Of a stretch of DNA of 7,513 bases, positions 1 through 5,744 are shown piece after piece. Under the pieces are notes generated by a model. It made no database searches and was not told where the DNA came from. It saw only the letters and a list, made by a program, of their open reading frames with translations. Origin of the DNA: DATBGO01 sp050011895 (GTDB lineage: Bacteria; Actinomycetota; Actinomycetes; Streptosporangiales; Streptosporangiaceae). A program made the translations under genes and the position numbers. Each line of letters opens with the position of its first letter. Within the stretch, counting starts at the first letter, position 1. The stretch lies in the NCBI GenBank assembly GCA_050011895.1, contig JBEKIF010000142.1, forward strand, positions 1 to 7,513, read 5' to 3'.

Positions 1-212
1 GGGCAACGCCCAGGTGGGCTCGCGCAACCGCCGACAACCGTTGTGCATCTTTCCCGCCGGACCGCCGGATCGAGCTTCGGCGAGCAAGGTCATGGCTGTC
101 GCCCTGCGTCCGATTCTGCCGATGTGAGCGAGCTCCGCCTGCGCATCCTTATGCACAGGTCAGCATCTCCATTCGTGATCAGCAATGCCATGAGATACAC
201 GTGGCGGATCAC
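1..212. other. Flanking DNA left of the insertion sequence, no convincing gene
   Basis: Several frames are open here, as expected in GC-rich DNA, but none shows a recognisable domain, a good ribosome binding site or a codon pattern that stands out. One plus-strand frame is open from base 2 to a TGA near 124 and could be the tail of a gene entering from the left, but nothing confirms it. The stretch ends at the TA dinucleotide where the insertion sequence begins. Confidence 0.5.
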
Positions 213-214
213 TA

Positions 215-243
215 GTGCAGCACCGCGTAAGTCCTTGAGGGGT
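215..243 (+). repeat. Left terminal inverted repeat of the IS630-type element
   Basis: This pairs with 1722-1750. Written inward from each end, both repeats start GTGCAGC, share a central TCCTTGA and end GGGT; 24 of 29 positions match. Symmetry also covers the flanking ACTAGT, giving 28 of 33 over 211-243 against 1722-1754, but the inner TA of that hexamer is better read as the target duplication. The passenger stop codon (244-246 on the minus strand) lies directly against the inner edge. Confidence 0.85.
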
Positions 244-594
244 TCATCCGGGTTGCGCAGGGTGGTCGCTGGTGTCGGCGAGGTAGAGGGTGCAGGCGGT
301 GTCGAGTGCCGTGCTGGGGTGGCCTGTCAGCCGCCCGTCTAGCAGGACGGATTCGGCGTAGCTGCCGGTGCTGGCCTGCCAGATCGCGAATGCCCACTCA
401 TCGGGGTCGCCGAGGTACTGGATGCGGCAGAGCGGGATCGTATCGTCGTCGTTCTCGCTGAGGTAGCCGGTCAGGTAGCCGTAGGAGCCGCGCCAGCGGA
501 TGGTGACCTCTTCCAGGACTGGCCAGCGCTGGGACGCGTGGTGGTCGACGGTGCCTTCGATGAGGTCTTTCAGGCGCCGGGGTGGCACGGGCAT
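244..594 (-). CDS. Passenger protein of the IS element, 116 aa, function unknown
   Basis: The predicted protein is small, acidic to neutral and rich in aromatic residues. It has no signal peptide, membrane segment or visible helix-turn-helix. Readable blocks are WPVLEEVTIRWRGSYGYLTGYL (about residues 24-45, in pieces WPVLEEVTI and YGYLTGYL), then IPLCRIQYLG and EWAFAIWQAS, then a C-terminal ALDTACTLYL. The alternating hydrophobic pattern suggests a compact alpha/beta fold. From memory it resembles short uncharacterised actinobacterial proteins often seen near transposase genes; I know no function for them. The ATG at 594 lacks a strong Shine-Dalgarno, so it may be weakly translated or leaderless. 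The gene lies wholly between the terminal repeats, is divergent from the transposase with a 95-bp gap, and ends at the left repeat, so it travels with the element. It could modulate transposition, but that is a guess. Confidence 0.75.
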   Translation of the reverse strand: MPVPPRRLKDLIEGTVDHHASQRWPVLEEVTIRWRGSYGYLTGYLSENDDDTIPLCRIQYLGDPDEWAFAIWQASTGSYAESVLLDGRLTGHPSTALDTACTLYLADTSDHPAQPG

Positions 595-689
595 GGGGTC
601 ATTGTCGCTGGGTGCGGCGCGGCGCCGCCAGTTGTGATCTTTATGGGGGCATTGTCGGGCGATCGGTACTGATCACCCCGGAGGTGGGC
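595..689. promoter_or_regulatory. Divergent control region between passenger and transposase
   Basis: This 95-bp gap must hold the start signals of both divergent genes of the element. It contains a 15-nt direct repeat (593-607 and 643-657, 14 of 15 identical, starting ATGGGG and ending CATTGTCG), a perfect 10-bp palindrome GCGGCGCCGC at 619-628, and a GTGATC/GATCAC inverted pair (634-639 and 671-676). The transposase Shine-Dalgarno GGAGG is at 680-684, five bases before its ATG. I see no convincing -35/-10 pair on either strand. The repeats could be operator half-sites or transposase subterminal sites. Confidence 0.4.
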
Positions 690-1699
690 ATGGCGCGTGC
701 CGCCAGCCAGGACATCGTGGTCCTGGGATCGCGTCGCAAGGCAAGGCTGGAGGCGATCGCGCGCCGGCCGTCCTCGCCGCAGTCGCTGGTGCGGCGCGCC
801 CGGATCGTGCTGCTGGCCCACCAGGGCTGCGCGAACGCCCGGATCGCCGCGGAGCTGGGCTGCTCGGGGGGCACGGTGCGGACCTGGCGGCGCCGCTTCG
901 TCCGCGACGGCATCCCGGCCCTGGCTGACCGGCCGCGCAGCGGCCGGCCTGAGGTGTACGGGCCGGACGTGCGGCTGGCCATCGTGGCCACCGCCACCTC
1001 CGCGCCGCCGGACGGCGAGCCGGCCTGGACGCACGACATGATCGCCGGCGAGCTGGCCGGCACCGGGATCTCCGCGAGCCAGGCGGGGCGGATACTGGCC
1101 GGGCTGAGAAGACCGGGATCCAGGCCAAGTACCGCCGCTACCCTGAGCAGCCCGCCCGGCCGGGCCGGGCGGCCCGCCGGGAATTCGAGTACGTCCGCAA
1201 CGGCACCGTCTCCATCGTCGCCGCGCTGGAGGTAGCCACCGGGCAGGTCGTCGCCGAGCCGATCGCCCGCAACGACTCGGCGACCTTCACCGGCTTCCTG
1301 CACCGCCTAGATCAGTGCATCGACCCGCGCCTGACCATTCACCTGGTCATGGACAACGGGTCGTCCCATACCTCCCGCGCCACCCGAGCCTGGATCGCCG
1401 CGCACCCGCGGATCACGGTCACCCACACCCCGAAGCATGCTTCCTGGCTGGACATGGCCGAGCTGTGGTTCTCCGCCCTGACCCGCGGCCTGCTGCGCCG
1501 CGGCGAGTTCACCTCCCGCGCCGGCCTCGCCGCTAAGATCACCGACTTCGCGATCCGCTACAACCGCACCGCCCGGCCTTACACCTGGACCTACGACGCC
1601 CGCGCCGACCACGCCCGCCATCTCGCCCGCCACGCCCGGCACAGCGACTCCGCAGCCACCCGGCCCACCCCACAAAGCGGCCTCCCGATGGCCGCGTAA
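690..1699 (+). pseudogene. IS630-family transposase, disrupted by an internal deletion
   Basis: The 5' part (690 to about 1105, 139 codons) encodes the N-terminal DNA-binding region, with a helix-turn-helix at about residues 48-72 (AAELGCSGGTVRTWRRRF) followed by the LADRPRSGRP linker typical of IS630 transposases. The frame then jumps: from 1106 the protein continues in another frame with EKTGIQAKYRRYP, EFEYVRNGTVSIVAALEV, MDNGSSH and HASWLDMAELWFS to a TAA at 1697-1699. The second Asp (codon 1352-1354) and the final Glu (1460-1462), with 35 residues between them, are intact. The expected Asp before EKTG and the roughly 40 residues leading to it are missing; GCT stands where the Asp codon should be. 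The start at 690 has a good GGAGG at 680-684. The gene cannot give a working transposase even with frameshifting. Confidence 0.88.
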
Positions 1700-1721
1700 C
1701 CCCGCCCAGGCCAGCAGCCCA

Positions 1722-1750
1722 ACCCGTCAAGGATTAATGCGGCGCTGCAC
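1722..1750 (-). repeat. Right terminal inverted repeat of the IS630-type element
   Basis: This is the partner of the left repeat at 215-243, with 24 of 29 matching positions after reverse complementing. It is followed by TA at 1751-1752, the presumed right copy of the target duplication. It lies 22 bp beyond the transposase stop codon. Confidence 0.85.
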
Positions 1751-1829
1751 TAGTAACCCCCCCATGAGTGGGCCAGATTGCCGAGTATGCACTGGATGTC
1801 GAAGGCGAGTCTCGCGCAGCCGACTGGCG

Positions 1830-1846
1830 CAGAACGGCCAGTTCTG
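1830..1846. repeat. Inverted repeat CAGAAC-GGCCA-GTTCTG
   Basis: Six-base perfect arms flank a 5-nt spacer. The same bases can form an alternative stem, GAACGGC with GCCGTTC (arms of 7, loop of 10), further right. It could be a protein-binding dyad or a small RNA hairpin; there is no T tract. Confidence 0.4.
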
Positions 1847-1978
1847 GTGCCGTTCCTTGCGCCGTCCGCCAGATAGCCCGCAGGCAACAGGCGCGAGCAT
1901 TCCCCGAGCCAGCGGCTCGATTCTGACGGGAGCGAGACACTTGGTACGCGATGAATCGGCGCGATCATCGGCTCCGGT

Positions 1979-2176
1979 TCAGGATGCGGTAGCGGTCATA
2001 TCGTCGCTCGACGAGTTCCCTGACATCAGCGGAACCTCACCTCCAGCCGCGACGTCCTCATTGCCGAGGGCGGCTGCGACGCCGCGATCCAGCCAGTCGC
2101 TGGCCACGAATACGCCAATCTCGCCATCCTCCCGCTTGAGACACCAAGCGCCCGGCCGCCGAGTGGGCCCATCCCC
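1979..2176 (-). pseudogene. Possible gene remnant, no start codon
   Basis: On the minus strand a 65-codon open stretch runs from the stop at 2177-2179 to a TGA at 1979-1981. Its middle looks protein-like (KREDGEIGVFVASDWLDRG, then AAALGNEDV), and about three quarters of its codons end in G or C. It has no ATG and no plausible initiation context. In a neighbouring frame just downstream, DVRELVERRYDRYRILNRSR precedes a stop, which may be the same ancestral gene after a frameshift. I do not recognise the family. It could equally be chance coding in GC-rich DNA. Confidence 0.25.
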
Positions 2177-2211
2177 TCAAGCCGCGGTGTTCGGGATGGT
2201 CACGTCTGTCA

Positions 2212-2229
2212 GCCCCGTCGTTACGGGGC
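2212..2229. terminator. Stem-loop GCCCCGT-CGTT-ACGGGGC, terminator-like
   Basis: The stem has seven perfect base pairs and a 4-nt loop. No T run follows on either strand, which is common for actinobacterial terminators but leaves the call uncertain. On the minus strand it lies just downstream of an AGGAGG, so an RNA regulatory hairpin is also possible. Confidence 0.35.
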
Positions 2230-2527
2230 CTCCTAAAGCTTGCGAAGCGGTGCGGCTGACTTGCTCGCACGGCGCCGCGGCTTCAGCTGTTACGCGGCAG
2301 CTCGACCAGCCACAATATCCGCCGCGCGCCGGTTTACGGAGAAGCATCGCGTTCGATCTCTCAGCCGACCGGCTGGATGAACCGGTATCGGTCTTGCTGG
2401 TGCGGCTTCTGCTGGGGTTCGGGTTGTGCTCGCGACTGACGTCGGGAGCGACGTCGGCGCTGGCGTCACTGGCGGGTATCGCGTCACTCAAGCAGGCAAA
2501 GGCCCGGAACGGGGGCACAATGAGCGG

Positions 2528-5500
2528 ATGGGGTTTCCCTCTGGCGCGGTGACGTTGCTGTTCACCGATGTCGAGGGCGGCATCGGGCTGTGGGAGGCCG
2601 ATCGCGAGGCGATGGCTGAGGCGTCGGCCCGCCATGACCGCATGGTCCGCGAGCAAATCGAGGGTGCGGGCGGTCGGGTCTTCAAGACGGTCGGCGAGGC
2701 GTTTCGTGCGGTGTTCGCTGATCCGGCCGCCGCGCTGGCGTGCGCGGTGGCCATCCAGCGGGCTGTCAGCGCTGAAGCGTGGCCGCCTGGGTTGCCTGTC
2801 CGGGTGCGGATGGCGTTGCATTCGGGCGCCTGCACGAAGCGCGACGGTGATTATCTCGGTCCGGTGGTGAACCGGGCCGCCCGGCTCCTGGCGGCCGGGC
2901 ATGGCGGTCAGGTCCTGGTGTCCGGGGCGGCGTTTGAGCTGCTGGCCGGGCGGCTGTCCGGCGGGATCGGGCTGGCGGATCTGGGCCAGCACCGCCTGCA
3001 GGACCTGGGCCGCTCTGAGCAGGTGTTCCAGGTGACCGGGCCTGGCCTGGCCGGGGGGTTCGGCCCGCTGCGGTCGCTGGATGACCCGGCGCTGCGCCAT
3101 AACCTGCCGGCGCAGGCGACTAGTTTCGTGGGCCGGGCCGGCGAGCTGGCTGAGCTGCGGTCGCTGGTGGCCGGGGGGTGTCGGCTGGTCACGGTCACCG
3201 GGCCGGGCGGGATCGGCAAGTCCCGGCTGGCGCTGCAGGTGGCGGCCCAGGTACTGGATGGCTCTGGTGACGGAGTGTGGCTGGTCGAGCTGGCGCCGGT
3301 GGCCGACCCCGAGCTGGTCGCGCGCACCGTGGCCGCCGTGCTCGGTGTCGGCGAGGAGCCGGGACGGCCCATGCTGGATACCCTGGTCGACGCGGTCGGC
3401 GACCGGCACCTGCTGGTCGTCCTCGACAACGCCGAGCACGTGCTTGGCGCGGCCGCCAAGCTGGCCGACGCCATGATACGGTCCTGCCCGCGGACGTGCC
3501 TGCTGGTTACCAGCCGGGAGCCGCTGGGCATCAGCGGGGAGCATGTCTTCCGGGTTCTCCCGCTGGCTGTCCCGCCCGCCGGTCTCGCCGACCCCGCGCG
3601 GCTGGCCGCTTTCGAGTCGGTGCAGCTGTTCGCCGAGCACGCCGCGATGCACCGGCAGGGCTTCGCCCTTGATGATGCCAATGCCGCGGCGGTGGCGGCG
3701 GTCTGCGTGCGCCTGGACGGGATCCCGCTGGCCATCGAGCTCGCCGCGGCGCGGCTGGGCTCGCTGTCTGTATCGGAGGTCGGCGCCCGGCTTGATCAGC
3801 GGTTCCGGCTGCTGACCGGGGGGAGCCGGACCGCTCTGCCCCGCCATCAGACCCTCCGCGCCCTCATGGACTGGTCCTATGACCTGCTCACCCCCGCGGA
3901 ACAGATCGTGCTGGACCGGCTGTCGGTGTTCGCCGGGGGCTGGACCTTAGACGCCGCCGAAGCGGTCGCCGGCGCAGGCGATACCGGGGAATGGCAGGTG
4001 CTGGACCATCTGGCTGCCCTGGTCGGCAAGAGCCTGGTCCAGGCCGAAGAGATCGATGGTTCGACCCGGTACCGGCTGCTGGAGACGGTCCGCCAGTACG
4101 CCGCCGAGCACATCGCCCGGCGAGCCGGCTCCGAGCGGGATGAAACCCGCGCCGCCCACCGCGATCACTACCTGGCTCTGGTCGAGACCGCCGGCACGCA
4201 CCTGCGCGGCCCGCAAGAGACTGTCTGGCTGGACCGGCTGGAGGTCGAGTTCGACAACATCCGTGCCGCACTGGCGTTCAGCGTCGCCGATCCTGACCGT
4301 GCCGAGCCCGGCCTGCGGCTGGCGGCGGGGCTGCGCTGGTTCTGCTACATGCGCGGTCATGGCAGCGAGGTCCTCGAGGCGCTCAGCATCCTGCTTGAGC
4401 GGCCCGACGCCCGCTTGCCCACCCAGGCCCGGGCGCTAGCCCTCACCGTGAGCTGCCACCTGCTCGATCGCTTCGGCGACGACTCGACGGTCCCCTCAAT
4501 GCTCGGCGAGGTCTTCACGATCGCCCGTGGCCTCGCCGATGACGCCGTCACCGCTGACGCGCTCTCTCAGCTGTGCTGGTTCCGGTTCTTGCATGGCGAC
4601 CTGCCTGCCGCGCTGGCTCAGATCGACGAGGCGGTCGGGCTGGCCCGGGCAACCGGAGATCCCCGGCTGATCGCTTACGTTCTCTCCCGTCGCGCGGTGT
4701 TCGAAGGCGAAGCGGGCGATGTGGACGCCGTATTCGCTGACAACCAGGAATCCCTGACCCTGTCGCGGGCGGCCGGAGACAACTTCCGGCTCGTCATCAC
4801 GCTAAGCAACCTCGGCGTCTACGAGCTCGCCGCGGGTGAGCTTCGAGCGGGCCGAGCGCACCTGCAGGAGGCGAGCATGCTCGCGGACGACCTTGGCTAC
4901 CAGCACCTGTCAGCCGGCATTCGGGAAAACCTGGGTTTCGGCGACCTGCTCGACGCCGATCCGCACCACGCCCGCCGCGTCTTCAACGAAAGCCTGGACA
5001 CCGCCCGGATCACCGGTGTCAAGCCGTATGTTCACGGCGCTCTCCTGGGCCTGGCCCTGGTGGCCGGCGCCGACGGCGACCCCGCCTTCGCCGCCACCCT
5101 GCACGGTGCCGCCGACGAGCAGTACGAGCAGGCCGGACGGGCGTTCGAGGCCCTCGAAGCGGGACTGCGCGACCGCGACCATGCGCAGCTGCGGGCCAGG
5201 CTGGGCGATGCCGCCTTCGAGGCCGCCTACACCCGCGGCCGCACGCTCAGCCAGGCCGACGCCATCACCCTGGCCACCGCAGCAGCCGGGGCCGATCCCG
5301 GGGCTGCGCCCGCCGGCACCGTTCCCGCCCCCGGCGAGGCGACGGCGGACGGTTCAGCTGTTCTGCTGTCGGAACGAGAGCGGGAGATCGTGGCGCTGCT
5401 GGCCGGAGGGGCGACCGACGCCCAGATCGCCGCCCGGCTGTTCCTGTCGGTCAACACGGTCAGATCGCACCTGGAGCGGATCCGGGAGAAGACCGGCGCA

Positions 5501-5569
5501 CGCCGCCGGCCAGAACTGGTCCGCTACGCCATTCAGGCCGGCATCGACCCGGCCGCCCCCTCCACCTGA
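2528..5569 (+). CDS. Cyclase-NB-ARC ATPase-LuxR transcriptional regulator, 1013 aa
   Basis: This is a large cytoplasmic one-component regulator. Residues 8-170 are a class III nucleotide cyclase domain: FTDVEG with metal-binding D14, K53 in FKTVGEAF, DYLG, then VNRAARL with N115 and R119. Residues 198-470 are an NB-ARC/STAND ATPase: Walker A GPGGIGKS (225-232), Walker B LLVVLDN (295-301), LLVTSR (325-330), GIPL (398-401). Residues 560-900 are helical, TPR-like. Residues 946-1005 are a LuxR/GerE helix-turn-helix (LSEREREIV, recognition helix in SVNTVRSHLERI). Mycobacterium tuberculosis Rv0386 and relatives share this architecture. The second metal Asp is Glu (E57), and FTDVEGST reads FTDVEGG, so cyclase activity is doubtful. 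A TTA codon encodes L474. The ATG at 2528 was chosen because family members start just before the first cyclase strand; its Shine-Dalgarno is weak, and GTG 2549 is an alternative. Ligand and target genes are unknown. Confidence 0.92.
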   Translation: MGFPSGAVTLLFTDVEGGIGLWEADREAMAEASARHDRMVREQIEGAGGRVFKTVGEAFRAVFADPAAALACAVAIQRAVSAEAWPPGLPVRVRMALHSGACTKRDGDYLGPVVNRAARLLAAGHGGQVLVSGAAFELLAGRLSGGIGLADLGQHRLQDLGRSEQVFQVTGPGLAGGFGPLRSLDDPALRHNLPAQATSFVGRAGELAELRSLVAGGCRLVTVTGPGGIGKSRLALQVAAQVLDGSGDGVWLVELAPVADPELVARTVAAVLGVGEEPGRPMLDTLVDAVGDRHLLVVLDNAEHVLGAAAKLADAMIRSCPRTCLLVTSREPLGISGEHVFRVLPLAVPPAGLADPARLAAFESVQLFAEHAAMHRQGFALDDANAAAVAAVCVRLDGIPLAIELAAARLGSLSVSEVGARLDQRFRLLTGGSRTALPRHQTLRALMDWSYDLLTPAEQIVLDRLSVFAGGWTLDAAEAVAGAGDTGEWQVLDHLAALVGKSLVQAEEIDGSTRYRLLETVRQYAAEHIARRAGSERDETRAAHRDHYLALVETAGTHLRGPQETVWLDRLEVEFDNIRAALAFSVADPDRAEPGLRLAAGLRWFCYMRGHGSEVLEALSILLERPDARLPTQARALALTVSCHLLDRFGDDSTVPSMLGEVFTIARGLADDAVTADALSQLCWFRFLHGDLPAALAQIDEAVGLARATGDPRLIAYVLSRRAVFEGEAGDVDAVFADNQESLTLSRAAGDNFRLVITLSNLGVYELAAGELRAGRAHLQEASMLADDLGYQHLSAGIRENLGFGDLLDADPHHARRVFNESLDTARITGVKPYVHGALLGLALVAGADGDPAFAATLHGAADEQYEQAGRAFEALEAGLRDRDHAQLRARLGDAAFEAAYTRGRTLSQADAITLATAAAGADPGAAPAGTVPAPGEATADGSAVLLSEREREIVALLAGGATDAQIAARLFLSVNTVRSHLERIREKTGARRRPELVRYAIQAGIDPAAPST

Positions 5570-5617
5570 GAACCGGCCCCTCCCGGCCCGGCGTGACCGG
5601 CGTCCGGGTCGTGAATG

Positions 5618-5665
5618 GGGCCGTTCGGCCCACACCTGGCGCGCTCGACGGGGCCGCCCGGCCCC
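5618..5665 (+). terminator. Two GC-rich hairpins after the regulator gene
   Basis: GGGCCG-TT-CGGCCC (5618-5631, effectively a 5-bp stem with a 4-nt loop) and GGGGCC-GCCC-GGCCCC (5650-5665, 6-bp stem) lie 49 and 81 bp after the regulator stop. No T tract follows. They could end the regulator transcript and separate it from the secreted-protein gene, which starts 175 bp beyond the regulator. Confidence 0.4.
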
Positions 5666-5732
5666 TGCCATCAAGCTCCGGCCGGGCTCACGCTGGGGCT
5701 ACTGCTCCGCCACCTGGGCGGGACCGCGAGCC

Positions 5733-5739
5733 AAAGGGG
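5733..5739 (+). promoter_or_regulatory. Ribosome binding site AAAGGGG of the secreted repeat protein
   Basis: AAAGGGG lies five bases before ATG 5745. It fixes the start at MGSMRRGW rather than at an upstream start in the same long open frame, and it puts the signal peptide at the N-terminus. Confidence 0.7.
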
Positions 5740-5744
5740 CAAAC

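Larger units (their letters stand above)
215..1750 (+). mobile_element. IS630-type insertion sequence with a passenger gene, transposase inactivated
   Basis: The element is 1536 bp, bounded by terminal inverted repeats that start GTGCAGC and each flanked by a TA dinucleotide (213-214 and 1751-1752). IS630/Tc1-mariner elements insert at TA and duplicate it, so the borders fit the transposase type. Inside are two divergent genes: a 116-residue protein on the minus strand, whose stop codon touches the left repeat, and the transposase on the plus strand, which ends 22 bp before the right repeat. The element is longer than a typical IS630 member (about 1.1-1.2 kb, from general knowledge) because of the passenger. 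The transposase has lost an internal segment, so this copy cannot move by itself. The pre-insertion site would read gatcac-TA-gtaacc. Confidence 0.85.
1755..2527. other. Long intergenic stretch with hairpins and possible gene decay
   Basis: About 770 bp between the insertion sequence and the regulator hold no gene I can support. One plus-strand frame is open almost throughout (1737-2552), but its product is a Ser/Pro/Arg-rich run with no domain, and it starts inside the IS right repeat. Stem-loops lie at 1830-1846, 1907-1921 and 2212-2229. Just before the regulator is a short repeat cluster: GACGTCGG at 2438-2445 and 2450-2457, and GCGTCACT twice around 2463-2490. These might be regulator binding sites. 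No clear promoter is visible. Confidence 0.5.

Noticed and set aside
43..342. Plus-strand open frame of 99 codons crossing the left IS end
   Set aside because: It runs through the terminal repeat and antisense to the passenger gene, with no domain and no ribosome binding site; open by composition.
641..1303. Minus-strand open frame of 220 codons opposite the transposase
   Set aside because: The plus strand carries clear IS630 motifs here; the minus frame has none.
2426..2527. N-terminal extension of the regulator from ATG 2426
   Set aside because: The extra 34 residues lack similarity to the cyclase domain, and family members begin just before the FTDVEG strand.
1737..2552. Plus-strand open frame of 271 codons between the IS and the regulator
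   Set aside because: Its start lies inside the IS right repeat, the product is Ser/Pro/Arg-rich without a domain, and it overlaps the regulator start in another frame.
2177..3847. Minus-strand open frame of 556 codons
   Set aside because: It is the antisense of the cyclase and ATPase part of the regulator; the Gln/Arg/Pro-rich composition is typical of a GC-rich shadow frame.
4836..5744. Upstream extension of the secreted protein in the same open frame
   Set aside because: It overlaps the regulator gene in another frame and would bury the signal peptide; ATG 5745 has a proper ribosome binding site.
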